Assembly (NCBI RefSeq): GCF_007747445.1
Contig: NZ_CP036425.1
Location: 1,410,175 to 1,474,174, forward strand
From: Poriferisphaera corsica
GTDB taxonomy: Bacteria > Planctomycetota > Phycisphaerae > Phycisphaerales > Phycisphaeraceae
Length of the DNA stretch: 64,000 bases
Reading direction: 5' to 3'
Positions 1 through 8,483 of the stretch are shown here, piece by piece. The notes beneath the pieces were generated by a model, which worked only from the letters and a program-made list of their open reading frames with translations, was not told where the DNA came from and did not search any database. Position numbers and translations under genes: made by a program. Each line of letters begins with the position of its first letter. The stretch's first letter is position 1.

Positions 1-137
1 GCAGAAAGAGCTGTTTTTCTGGCTGCCCCTAGAGCTGGCAAGAGAATACCAATTAATAAAGCAATAATAGAAATAACAACAAGTAATTCAATCAGCGTAA
101 ACGCTTTTTGATAACGATTGCGGAAGAATAGAAGCAT
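1..137 (-). CDS. Type IV prepilin-like / pseudopilin N-terminus (partial, runs off the window)
   Basis: Only the first 45 or so codons are inside the window. The protein starts with a short basic leader and then the prepilin signature [20 protein letters not shown], in which processing is expected just before the F and the following E is the conserved Glu5 of pseudopilins. The hydrophobic stretch forms the N-terminal helix that anchors in the inner membrane and packs the pilus core. The next residues, [12 protein letters not shown], are nearly the same as in the complete gene at 63077-63916, so the two are paralogues of the large planctomycete DUF1559-like pseudopilin group. Start ATG at 137 with AGGA about 11 nt upstream. 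Substrate or pilus system cannot be told from this fragment. Confidence 0.85.
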   Translation of the reverse strand, partial: MLLFFRNRYQKAFTLIELLVVISIIALLIGILLPALGAARKTALS

Positions 138-652
138 GATCCAAAATTCCTAAATATTGTGTGTGGGATAAAACATCCTGCGGCAAGTGTAATGTTTTTC
201 ATTTATGCAACAATTGGCAATAATAAGATAATTAACTCTTATATAACGATAGCTGTACGAAAACCATTTTTAAGATTTCACAAACGGTATTGAGTCCATT
301 CGAATATTTTCGGAAATACTAAATACAAACAGAATCTGAATATTTGGCTGCAAGATATCCACAAGAATATTTTGTTGGGTTGAGGGATGTTGGTTGGTTT
401 TTGTGAGTTGATAAATCACGATGCTGTAAAGGATAAATGTGAAAATGGGGAGGAGGGGAACGCTGCTAAGTTTATCGAGATGAAGTCAGGTGTCATGATC
501 GTGGGTATTACAGTTGCTTTGGATGAAATTTTGGTTTTGGCGGTTATATACACCCCATAGCTGGCAGTCATGGTCTTGATACCTTTAGAAATAGACAAAG
601 CTCGACGGCGGCGTCGAGCTTTGTTAGTGGGTGATGCTGAGGGGGGATTGGG
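138..652. other. Non-coding spacer between prepilin gene and deacetylase gene
   Basis: About 515 bases with no convincing gene. The left part is AT-rich and must hold the promoter of the minus-strand prepilin gene, but I could not single out a good one. A 60-codon minus-strand frame (416-598) exists, but it starts inside the terminator hairpin region and resembles nothing. The only clear structure is the hairpin at 595-624. Confidence 0.5.
595..624. terminator. Perfect 13-bp inverted repeat, likely terminator of the deacetylase gene
   Basis: Arms acaaagctcgacg (595-607) and cgtcgagctttgt (612-624) are exact reverse complements around a 4-base loop. The repeat lies 28 bases past the stop codon of the minus-strand gene that ends at 653. 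On that strand the second arm ends in a short T-rich stretch, so it can act as a rho-independent terminator, although the U-run is short. Confidence 0.6.
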
Positions 653-1522
653 TTATTGAGCGGTTTTGATGAGTTCGTCGACTTTTGTGTAGCTGAAGAA
701 GTCGAGGCGGGTGAGGTTGTATTTGTCGTAGTCACGCTCTGTGGAGAGGATGTTGGGGCGGGCGGTGGTGAAGGTGAAGCCACATTCTCGGGCGATTTGT
801 TCGGCGGTGTCGTTGACGACGCCATTGGGGTATGCGAAGAGGTAGGGTTTGTTGCCTACGTTTTGGTAGATGAGGTCGTTGAGTTTGGTGAAGTCTGTGC
901 GAAGGCGGGTTTTGTAATCTTCGAGAGATTCACCTTCAAATTGGCCGACGCCTGAGCCATCGATTTTGTGAAGGTCGTATGAGTGGTTTTGGATGGAGAT
1001 GAGGCCTGAGTCGACCATTTCGCGAGCTTGTTGCCACGAGAAGTGTGGGGTGATGTTTTCGTGGACACCGACGCTGACGCCAATGATGCAGATGGCGACT
1101 TTGGCGTTGTATTTTTTGATGATTGGGAAGGCGAGTGTGTAGTTGGAGAGGTAGCCGTCGTCGAAGCGGATGGCGTATGGTTTTTCGGGGAGCGGTGCGC
1201 CTTTGTCGAAGTGATCTATGATTTGTTTGTGTGTGACGTTGTTGTAGCCTTGAGCCTTGAGGTATTGCAGGTCGGCTTCGAATTTGTGTATGTCACGTGT
1301 TACGGCTGAGGCTTTGACGTTTTCGTTTTCTTTGAAGTGGTGGTATGTGAACTCGAAGATTTGTGGTTTTTCTTTTGTCGTGAGAGAAGAGTGTGATGGG
1401 GGAGAGGCTTGGGTTGATGCTTGTTTTGTGGTCATAGCTGGTGGTTGCTGCGTGCATGCGGTGATTAGGAGTATGGAGAGAAGTAGGCAAATCGTGTTAA
1501 GGATTGGATGGTGGTTGGACAT
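653..1522 (-). CDS. Lipoprotein polysaccharide deacetylase (NodB-type, carbohydrate esterase 4)
   Basis: 289 residues. The N-terminus is a hydrophobic signal with lipobox ITAC (Cys23), so the enzyme should be lipid-anchored in the envelope. NodB motif 1 is seen as RFDDGY (FDDGY from residue 120), where the two Asp act as base and metal ligand. Motif 2 is NHSYDLH (His180 and His185, metal ligands) and motif 3 is FAYPNG near 229. All key residues are present, so an active metal-dependent deacetylase of an N-acetylated polysaccharide (chitooligosaccharide, peptidoglycan or an exopolysaccharide such as PNAG) is likely; the substrate is not readable. It lies about 100 bases downstream of a paralogue (1625-2467) on the same strand, so the two are probably tandem duplicates in one transcription unit. 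Confidence 0.85.
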   Translation of the reverse strand: MSNHHPILNTICLLLSILLITACTQQPPAMTTKQASTQASPPSHSSLTTKEKPQIFEFTYHHFKENENVKASAVTRDIHKFEADLQYLKAQGYNNVTHKQIIDHFDKGAPLPEKPYAIRFDDGYLSNYTLAFPIIKKYNAKVAICIIGVSVGVHENITPHFSWQQAREMVDSGLISIQNHSYDLHKIDGSGVGQFEGESLEDYKTRLRTDFTKLNDLIYQNVGNKPYLFAYPNGVVNDTAEQIARECGFTFTTARPNILSTERDYDKYNLTRLDFFSYTKVDELIKTAQ

Positions 1523-1624
1523 TGCTATGTATCCGTTTTATTTCTGATTCAGTTTGAATTCAAATCGGTTACGGCGAGGTGGTGAGAGAGCGATTCGCTT
1601 GTAAAGTAATTTTCATGTTTTGCT

Positions 1625-2467
1625 TTAATTAAGCAGGTCGCTGAGTTTTGAGTTGCTGTAGATCGAGTAGCGTTTGAGGTTGTATTTTTGGTTGGATGTT
1701 TGTTGCGGGATGGTTTCTGGGCGAGCGGTGGTGAAGGTGTAGCCACAGTCTTGGGCGACTTGTTGGGCGATGGGGTTGCAGACGCGATTTGGGAAGGCGA
1801 GGAGGTAAGGCTTGTAGCCGAGGTTATATTCGATGAGGGTATTGATTTTGAGGAAGTCTTTTCGGAGGCGAAATTTGTATTCTTGAGTTGATTCGTTTTC
1901 GAATCGAGTGACGCCTTGAGGGTCGGGTTTGTGTAGGTCGTAGGTGTGGCTTTGGATGGAGACGAGGCCGGTGTTGATCATTTCGCGGGCTTGGGCCCAG
2001 GTGAAGCGTGGGATGACGTTTTTGGATTTGCCGACGTGGACGCCGATGACGCAGATGGTTGCTTTGGCGTTGTACTGTTGCATGACGGGGAAGGCGAGGG
2101 TGTAGTTGGAGAGGTAGCCATCGTCGAAACGCATGACGTATGGTTTGGGGGGGAGGGGTGTGCCTTGGTCGTAGTGGTTCATGACGTCTTGATATGAGAC
2201 GGCGGTGTAGCCTTGCTCTTTGAGGTACTGCATGTCGATCTTGAAGTTGGCGATGGTGCGGGTTGCGCCGGAGACAACGCCTGCTTCTGTTTCGCAGAAA
2301 TGGTGGTAGACGAGCAGGGGGATTGGGTCTTGGTGCTTGGGTGCGTAGGTGGTGGGCTTTTGGATTTGTGTTGAGGGTGAGGCGGGTTGCGTTGATTGGC
2401 AGCTGAGGAGGGGGAGTAGGGTTATTGATAGCAGCAGGATACAAATGCAAGGCGTGTATTTTAGCAT
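1625..2467 (-). CDS. Lipoprotein polysaccharide deacetylase, paralogue of the next gene
   Basis: 280 residues from the ATG at 2467, which has GAGGAT about 10 nt upstream; an ATG eight codons earlier lacks a good site and would add residues in front of the signal. The hydrophobic leader ends in lipobox LLSC (Cys23). NodB motifs: RFDDGY (FDDGY at 114-118) and SHTYDLH (His174, His179). The third motif is changed to LLAFPNRVCN, with Arg where the neighbour has Gly, which may affect activity or specificity. The two proteins align along their whole length, including the SNYTLAFP segment after FDDGY. Role: envelope-anchored deacetylation of an N-acetyl-sugar polymer, substrate unknown. Confidence 0.85.
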   Translation of the reverse strand: MLKYTPCICILLLSITLLPLLSCQSTQPASPSTQIQKPTTYAPKHQDPIPLLVYHHFCETEAGVVSGATRTIANFKIDMQYLKEQGYTAVSYQDVMNHYDQGTPLPPKPYVMRFDDGYLSNYTLAFPVMQQYNAKATICVIGVHVGKSKNVIPRFTWAQAREMINTGLVSIQSHTYDLHKPDPQGVTRFENESTQEYKFRLRKDFLKINTLIEYNLGYKPYLLAFPNRVCNPIAQQVAQDCGYTFTTARPETIPQQTSNQKYNLKRYSIYSNSKLSDLLN

Positions 2468-2604
2468 GATATTATAATCCTCATGGAACAATATAAGTCT
2501 TCATGATACAAAATTGGTGGCGGATGGGTAGATGAAATGGCTGATGAAAGGGAAAAGGGGGGGTGATGTCGCTTTTAAGTCTCCAAGCGGGGTTTGGGGT
2601 TGGA

Positions 2605-2613
2605 TGTTATAAT
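2605..2613 (+). promoter_or_regulatory. Extended -10 promoter element for prfB
   Basis: TGTTATAAT matches the extended -10 form TGnTATAAT exactly. No good -35 hexamer is seen at the right distance, which is usual for extended -10 promoters. It lies in the spacer between the divergent deacetylase gene and prfB and predicts a leader of about 140 nt before the TTG start at 2758. Confidence 0.45.
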
Positions 2614-2757
2614 GATGGGCTGAATGGGGCGGAGGTGCGGTCATCTGGATGATGATTGCGATGACACTCCCGAGAAGATCTCCGGCACCGGCGGTGCGGG
2701 GTTTGGAAGATGTGTCTGAACTGATTCGAATTACTGCTAACGCTTTGGAGACGAGCC

Positions 2758-3874
2758 TTGAAGCACGAAAATATTGCTGGTTTGCTCAAGGATATGGAGG
2801 CGCGAATTTTAACGACTCGCGACTCTCTTTAACTACGATGCACAAAAAGAGCGCTTCAATGAGTGCGAAGAAAAGATGGGGGCGATGGATTTCTGGGATA
2901 ATCAGGAGAAGGCGAATGAGATCGTTGCGACGCTGAAGGGGATTAAGGCGAAGCTGGGGCCGTTCGATGAGATTGCGCAGAAGGTTGAGGATGCGGTGGT
3001 GTTGTGGGATATGGCGGAGGAGATGGACGATCAGGATAGCCGGGATGAAGTGGACGGCATGATTGATGATCTGCATCAGGAGTTGGATCGTTTGGATACG
3101 ATGCTGCTGCTGTCTGGTAAGTATGATGACAGGAATTGTTATCTGTCGCTGTACTCGCGCGAAGGCGGGACGGAGGCGCAGGACTGGACAGAGATGATGA
3201 TGCGGATGTACTTGTATTACTTTGAAAAGATGGGTTGGGATGTCACGGAAGTGAATAAGACGCCCGGCGAAGAGGCGGGGTTGAAGGATGTGACGTTGTA
3301 TGTGAAGGGCGGGATGGCGTATGGGTATTTGAGTGCAGAGCGCGGGACGCACAGGCTTGCGCGCGTGAGTCCATTTAATGCACAGGGGAAACGGCAGACG
3401 AGTTTTGCGGCGGTGGATGTGATTCCGGAATTTCCTGATACGGGCGGGTTGGAGATCCCGGATGGTGAGCTGGAGATCACGCCGTTTGCGAGGTCGAGTG
3501 GGCCTGGCGGGCAGAACGTGAATAAGTTATCGACAGCGATCCGGTTGGTGCATAAGCCAACGGGGATCATGATCGTGTGTTCGGCTGAGCGTAAGCTGGA
3601 GCAGAACAAGAAGCGTGCGATGTCGATCTTGAAGGGTAAGCTTGAACTGCTTGAGGAAGAAAAGCGTCAGGCTGAGCTGAATAGTGCGACAGGCGGGAAG
3701 ATGGAAATGGGCTGGGGATCACAGATCCGCAGTTATGTTTTCTACGATAACCGTGTGAAGGATCACCGTACGAACTACGAGCAATCAAATCCACAGAATG
3801 TGATGGATGGTGACCTGCAAGGGTTTATCGATGCGGAATTGCAGCGGAGAGCGAAGGCTGCCCCCGGAGTGTAG
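2758..3874 (+). CDS. prfB: Peptide chain release factor 2, made by +1 programmed frameshift
   Basis: RF2 releases the nascent protein at UGA and UAA stop codons. The main frame carries the codon-recognition motif SPF (in RVSPFNAQG) and the catalytic GGQ loop ([11 protein letters not shown]). The first 24 codons are in another frame: TTG at 2758 with GGAG 7 nt upstream, reading [20 protein letters not shown] then RDSL, then CTT TAA at 2827-2832. A +1 slip on CTT continues at AAC (2831) as NYDAQKERF, which matches the LDYDAKKERL type sequence that follows the shift in other bacteria. The joined product, join(2758..2829,2831..3874), is about 371 residues, the normal RF2 length. The zero frame is closed upstream by TGA at 2722. 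The stop at the shift site is UAA, not the usual UGA, and the usual Shine-Dalgarno-like stimulator is missing. Confidence 0.9.
2827..2833 (+). promoter_or_regulatory. prfB +1 frameshift site (CTT TAA C)
   Basis: Slippery CUU U followed by an in-frame UAA and C. In known prfB genes the site is CUU UGA C, with an AGGGGG-like element three bases upstream; the stop is read only by RF2, giving autoregulation. Here UAA could be read by RF1 as well, and the bases before CTT (cgactcgcgactct) contain no Shine-Dalgarno-like run. The nearest GGAGG is about 25 bases upstream, too far to act in the known way. Confidence 0.8.
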
Positions 3875-4048
3875 TCTCAGAATTCACATCGGGAATTTCC
3901 TTGGAGTCTTCGTTGTCAATTAGTTGAAGATTGAGCAGCCCGGCTGAGAGGTCGGATTTTTTGGTGGGGGCTACCACCGAAATATAGTGATTCAATTGTC
4001 AACAGCGGTGTATATGATTGAGGGACTTGCCGCTTTTGATTTTTTCTC

Positions 4049-4495
4049 TCAGAATTTATTTCTGAAATTTATATGATCTATCAGATTTTTGGCAGATTGT
4101 ACCTGTACGGCTCCACTGAAGAACACTCTAAGAGTTAGCGCTTTATCGTTGTAAAATGCGTACACGCACTCTTGGCCGTTGTTAAACGATCCTAATTCCC
4201 ATCGCATATTGTATTCACTGATGTAACTTTCCTGGTCACCGTCAAATAAAGAAATATATGCGTCATTACCTTCCAAATTCCCTAAAAAGACTTCTGCATA
4301 CCCGTTTAGAAGTTTGATTTTGTAATAATCCTGAATTTTTGTAATCTTATATGAAGATTTAATATTGAATGCATCGAAGATCTGGTTGGTCTGTGGGGAT
4401 CTGGAATATAGATATAATAATGAAATTACGAAAAGCGCACTGCATATCGTTGCGCCTAATCGTTTTATGCCGATTGTCTTTAAGACTCCATTCAT
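4049..4495 (-). CDS. Hypothetical membrane-anchored protein
   Basis: Not recognised. From the ATG at 4495 (MNGVLKTIGIKRLG) it has a basic start, one hydrophobic segment of about 18 residues (ATICSALFVISLLYLY, residues 15-30) and a soluble C-terminal part of about 115 residues, probably outside the cytoplasm, with several aromatic residues and one Cys. An ATG 12 codons earlier (4531) is also possible; neither has a strong ribosome binding site. The DNA from 4030 to 4930 is clearly more AT-rich than the flanks and its codons end in A/T, which suggests recent transfer. No family assigned. Confidence 0.5.
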   Translation of the reverse strand: MNGVLKTIGIKRLGATICSALFVISLLYLYSRSPQTNQIFDAFNIKSSYKITKIQDYYKIKLLNGYAEVFLGNLEGNDAYISLFDGDQESYISEYNMRWELGSFNNGQECVYAFYNDKALTLRVFFSGAVQVQSAKNLIDHINFRNKF

Positions 4496-4564
4496 ATGAA
4501 ACTCATCATTATTCCTGGTTATTTGTCGCATTGCTAATAATTACATAGATCGAAATTGCGCGTA

Positions 4565-4921
4565 CTACCTTTTTCTTTCTTCAGCACTGATAATTGCCTC
4601 AATTACCTTTCGCAGTTCGTCATAATCCGAGTCTGAAAGTTTATAATTCTCACCGCCATCTGGATTGGAATAGCTACAACTACACCTTGTTCCTTGATTA
4701 GGTCTACTGAAATTTTTATTAATGACTATGCCATATGTATACTTGGTATTAGTTACCCGCGATCTGTTTTCCGGGAAATTCTTGAATACGCCTGTGACTC
4801 GATTTTTCCAGCAACACCCTCGCCTTGAATATTTTGTTTTTTCCCATTTGCAGCGGCATCTGTAGTAAGTTCCATAAAGTAGATCGCTCATAATTTTGTT
4901 TGGTGATATTCCACCTGGCAT
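4565..4921 (-). CDS. Hypothetical cysteine-rich small protein
   Basis: 118 residues, not recognised. It is rich in Arg, Lys, Tyr and Cys; pairs such as RCRCKW, GCCWKN and RCSCSYS could bind metal or form disulfides, but no known zinc-finger spacing is evident. The C-terminal 35 residues look helical and charged (LRKVIEAIISAEERKR). Start uncertain: ATG at 4921 with GGCGGAGA just in front, or ATG ten codons later. It lies in the AT-rich islet together with the gene at 4049-4495. A partly overlapping minus-strand frame (4749-5054) could mean a frameshifted longer gene, but neither reading matches a family I know. Confidence 0.35.
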   Translation of the reverse strand: MPGGISPNKIMSDLLYGTYYRCRCKWEKTKYSRRGCCWKNRVTGVFKNFPENRSRVTNTKYTYGIVINKNFSRPNQGTRCSCSYSNPDGGENYKLSDSDYDELRKVIEAIISAEERKR

Positions 4922-5511
4922 TCTCCGCCAATCTATATACTCTAAGTCCAGATCTACGCGCTATATCAGTGTACAGGAAAATCACTTCGTGTAATGATGC
5001 TGATCTGCAGTTGGTGTACAGCGATTTGCCAAGCTGTGGCTGCTTGATAAGCACGGTTGAGGGGTTGGGATCTTATTGTGTGGCGGTGAATGAGGTGGGT
5101 GGGGGTTAGGTTCGGAATCAGCTGAAACCCGGTTACTGAAGTTGCGATGGTTCCAACCTAATGCACTGCGAAAGGGGCGGTGTGACTGGATACTTTTAAA
5201 TGCTTCCGGAGCTAGGCTACTGGGTAAGAGCTTCCGGGGGGGGCGCAGGTCCAGATAATTTCAGGGTTTGTGGTTTTTTGTTAAAGGAATTATTGGCCCT
5301 TTGTCGATATGTAAAACATCAAACAGGGTTCAGCATGCGCGATCGGTGGATTTGTTACACGCACCGGGCTTGTTTGGAGAAGCTGGCGGGGTGGGATGAT
5401 AGGGGGGAGGGTGAGGGGCTGAAGGCAATGGATTGCCTTTGGTTTGAAATTGGAAGTGGTCATTGGCTTCCGGGGGAATGGAATGGATTCCGAAATGTTG
5501 AGGTGCTCAGA
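4922..5511. other. Spacer before the MerR-type gene
   Basis: About 590 bases. The plus-strand frame of the downstream gene stays open back to 5200, but the added residues resemble nothing and lack a ribosome binding site, so I treat them as chance. The promoter of the flagellar-region leader operon should be here; no clear sigma-70, sigma-54 or sigma-28 element was found. Confidence 0.4.
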
Positions 5512-5787
5512 ATGAGTATGGTTGCAAACATAAAGCTCCCGCCTAAGAGGTATAAGGTCGGTGAGCTTGTTGCGTTTACAGGGTTGACGCGGCAGACAAT
5601 ACATAATTACACACGGTGGGGTTTGATCGATGAGGTGGCGTGGACGGAGGGTGGTCATCGTTTATATGACGAGGCGGTATTTGAGCGGCTTGCACGGATT
5701 GTTGAATTGCGTGAGGTGCATGGCGTGGATGAGATGCGTGAGATACTGACACGTGAGTACGTCAATCAGGTCGTGAAGGAAGGATAG
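5512..5787 (+). CDS. MerR-type helix-turn-helix regulator, HTH domain only
   Basis: 91 residues. After a short lead, YKVGELVAFTGLTRQTIHNY is a MerR winged-helix HTH, followed by the wing and the typical GGHRLYDEAVFERL segment with a helix reading ARIVELREVHGVDEMREIL. There is no long dimerising coiled coil or effector domain, so it is a minimal MerR-like DNA-binding protein. Start ATG at 5512, with GAGGTG 9 nt upstream; an ATG two codons on is also possible. The next gene starts 5 bases after its stop, so it heads an operon with the TPR protein and may control it or the flagellar genes that follow. That role is an inference from position. Confidence 0.8.
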   Translation: MSMVANIKLPPKRYKVGELVAFTGLTRQTIHNYTRWGLIDEVAWTEGGHRLYDEAVFERLARIVELREVHGVDEMREILTREYVNQVVKEG

Positions 5788-5792
5788 GTTCT

Positions 5793-8375
5793 GTGGCAAG
5801 AGAGCAGGAACAATCTGGATTGCCTGAAGATATTGATGGCGATATCGAGGGGGTTGAAGAGGATATTGCGCCGGCGCGCGTGGTGTCGTTTAATGAGTTG
5901 CACTGGTCGCAGGTGTGGCAGTTGCCGCTGTTGTTGCTGGGGATGGGGTTGTTTTTTGTGGGGATATGGTCGGTGTGGCCGGAGAAGCCGAACCATGATT
6001 TTGATGGGAAGCTTGAGGGGGCGGCACAGTATTTGGCGGCAAAGAATCTGGAAGAAGCGGGACGTGAGTTGGATGAGGTGAAAGATGTGCTTTTTGCAGA
6101 GGATCAGGGCGGGAAGGTCGAGCAGCAGGGGCGGTATTATCACTTGCTTGGGGATTTGCTTTATCTGAAATATGAGGATGATCGTGGGGCGAAATCGACG
6201 CAGACGTTGGAGAATAATCGCGCGGTTGTGACGATGTATGATGAGGCGGTGGATCGTGGTGAGAAGCTTGGGCCGATCTCTGTGCAGCGAAAGGCTGAGA
6301 CGCTATTGGCGATGGGGAAAGTGGAACGGGTTTATGATGAGCTTAAGGCGCTTGGGGATGTGGATGCGGGGACGAAACGTAAGATTTACAAGCGGCTAGT
6401 GGAGTATCAATATGGGCGGCGGTTTGATGCGGATATTAATGAGTTGTTGGGCTTGATTTCGCGGTATGGCGAGATGCTTGAGGGGATGGGCAAGGCCGAA
6501 CGTTTGGGTGAGGAGATCTGGATCGCGGAGCTTAGTGCGCAGTTGATGCTGGAATCTGAAGATGGTGAAGGCGCGATTGATTACTTGAATAAGAAGATTA
6601 TTCGTTTTGGTCGTGGGGCAGGGGCTGATGCCTTAGCGGGGCTGAAGGTGAAGTTGGCGAAGGCGTATGATTTGGTGGGGGAATTGGGGAAGGCGAAGCA
6701 TTATTATGAAGTGGTTCAACAGCTGATTAAGCCGAATGATGCGTTGAATGCGGATGTGTACGCTGGGCTGGGGATGATTAAGTTGTCGGAAGGCGACAAT
6801 CAGAGTATTGCGGTGGCGCGTGAGTATTTCACGGTCGTGACGAAGCAATTCCCGGATGTTGGCAGCAATGCATATGTGCAGTCGTTGATTGGTTTGGCTG
6901 ATTGCGAGGCGCGGCTGGGTGAGTATCCGGCGAGTATGGATCACTTCCGGCAGGCTGTGGCGTTGTTGTTGAGTCAGAGTGGTGATGGGGGAATGGTGGA
7001 TCGCAGGAAAGAGCGGCTGAAAGAGATTATTCAGGCGCATATTCGTTATGCGATGGAGCGCAGGGCGTATGAGCAGGGGTTGGAATATTTGCAGACGATG
7101 TTGCCGCTGTTTGGGCAGGATGTGCCGGCAGATGTGTTGCTGTCGTTTGCGATGACGCATGAGAGGATTGCGGAAGTCTATGATGTGAAGGCTCAAGAGA
7201 TTGATCCGAAGCTGACGAATGATTTTCGGCCAGAGAAAGAGAAGGCGTGGCGGTATCGAAATCAGCAAAGTGTGATTCATTATGGCAAGGCGGCGGGGCG
7301 GTATTTGGAGCATGCGCGTGCGGTGACCATTTCGAATAACAAGCTGCATGGTGAGAGTTTATGGGCAGCGGCGCAGAATTTTGACAAAGCGAATTTGTGG
7401 CAGAAATCCGTGAATGTCTATGCGGAGTTTATGGAGACACGTGAGAGTGATCCGAGGCGGCTGCGTGCGATTGTAAATCATGGGAAGGCGCTGTTTGCGT
7501 TGGGGCAATATGATGCGGCGGGTGAAGATTTCAGGTTAGTGGTGAAGGATCATCCGCGTACGCTTGAGGCGTACGAGTCGAGGGTGATGTTGGCGAGAAC
7601 ATTTGAAAAGCAGGGCGAGATTGATAAAGCGCTGCGAGGACTGGAGCAGGTCATTGAAGATGACCCGGTGATTACGCCGGACAGTAAGCAGTATCGTGAA
7701 TCGCTGATTGAGCTGGGCCGGTTGTATTACCAGCAGGTGGCGAAAGATGTAGAGCGATCAGAGAATGCGATCGAAGTATTGACGAAAGCGGTGGAGCGAT
7801 ATGGTGATCGCGGTGAGGGTGGAAAGCTGCGGTATTGGTTGGCGGATTCGTATCGTCAATCTGTGAAAGCAATTGATGATGAGATGGCGAGGCAGTTGTC
7901 ACATAAGCGGCAGTTAGAATTGAGCAGCGAGCGTAATAGGAGGCTGCAGAAGGCGCAGGAGTTTTTCCAGTCGGCTAAGCGTCAGTTAGAGTTGCGGGAT
8001 TATGAATCGTTGTCGCCGCTGGAGAAGATGTACCTCAGAAATAGTTATTTTTACAGGGCTGATTGTGCATTTGATATGCAGCATTATGGGCAAGCGATCG
8101 CGTTGTACGATGAGGCTGCGAGGCGGTGGGAAAAGGATCCAGCATCGATGGTGGCCTTGATTCAGATTGTGAATTCTTATTGTGAGTTGGGGCAGTTTCG
8201 TGAGGCGAAGATTGCGCATGACAACGCGTATTTGCAGTTGAAACGCATTCCGGATGAAGAATTTGAGAAGCCGGGGCTGCCGATGACACGGAAACTGTGG
8301 GAGGATTGGTTGCGATGGGAGAGTGAATTGCAGTTGTTTGAAACCTCTGATGAAATGGCGGAGGCTGGTGGGTGA
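5793..8375 (+). CDS. Large tetratricopeptide-repeat membrane protein
   Basis: 860 residues. An acidic N-terminal tail (about 45 residues) precedes one membrane segment, LPLLLLGMGLFFVGIWSVW, and the rest is a helical solenoid. TPR-like signatures with A/G, Y and A spacing recur, for example LGKAKHYYEVVQQL, ALFALGQYDAAGEDF, QGEIDKALRGLEQVI and QHYGQAIALYDEAARRWEKD. Such proteins are scaffolds for protein complexes; the solenoid should face the periplasm if the N-terminus is cytoplasmic. It sits between a MerR-type regulator and a FlgN-like gene at the head of the flagellar region, so a link to flagella or to envelope assembly is possible but not shown. Operon: 5 bases after the upstream stop. 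Confidence 0.75.
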   Translation: MAREQEQSGLPEDIDGDIEGVEEDIAPARVVSFNELHWSQVWQLPLLLLGMGLFFVGIWSVWPEKPNHDFDGKLEGAAQYLAAKNLEEAGRELDEVKDVLFAEDQGGKVEQQGRYYHLLGDLLYLKYEDDRGAKSTQTLENNRAVVTMYDEAVDRGEKLGPISVQRKAETLLAMGKVERVYDELKALGDVDAGTKRKIYKRLVEYQYGRRFDADINELLGLISRYGEMLEGMGKAERLGEEIWIAELSAQLMLESEDGEGAIDYLNKKIIRFGRGAGADALAGLKVKLAKAYDLVGELGKAKHYYEVVQQLIKPNDALNADVYAGLGMIKLSEGDNQSIAVAREYFTVVTKQFPDVGSNAYVQSLIGLADCEARLGEYPASMDHFRQAVALLLSQSGDGGMVDRRKERLKEIIQAHIRYAMERRAYEQGLEYLQTMLPLFGQDVPADVLLSFAMTHERIAEVYDVKAQEIDPKLTNDFRPEKEKAWRYRNQQSVIHYGKAAGRYLEHARAVTISNNKLHGESLWAAAQNFDKANLWQKSVNVYAEFMETRESDPRRLRAIVNHGKALFALGQYDAAGEDFRLVVKDHPRTLEAYESRVMLARTFEKQGEIDKALRGLEQVIEDDPVITPDSKQYRESLIELGRLYYQQVAKDVERSENAIEVLTKAVERYGDRGEGGKLRYWLADSYRQSVKAIDDEMARQLSHKRQLELSSERNRRLQKAQEFFQSAKRQLELRDYESLSPLEKMYLRNSYFYRADCAFDMQHYGQAIALYDEAARRWEKDPASMVALIQIVNSYCELGQFREAKIAHDNAYLQLKRIPDEEFEKPGLPMTRKLWEDWLRWESELQLFETSDEMAEAGG

Positions 8376-8483
8376 TATCGGAGGAGGGAGAGCGGATTCG
8401 TTTTTGATTCGCACTGGTAGAAAATGATACGGCAGCGTGGATCGTTGCTGCTTGCAGGGAAGACTGCAAGGGAAAGGGTCAGG

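Noticed and set aside
416-598. 60-codon minus-strand frame near the left edge
   Set aside because: No similarity, no ribosome binding site, and its start lies in the terminator hairpin region.
2682-2701. Third copy of the palindromic repeat upstream of prfB
   Set aside because: Contains the core ggcaccggcggtgc, but the outer arms do not pair well and the flanks differ from the two good copies.
5200-5511. Longer N-terminus for the MerR-type protein
   Set aside because: The frame is open by chance; the added 104 residues look unlike protein, and the ATG at 5512 has a good ribosome binding site.
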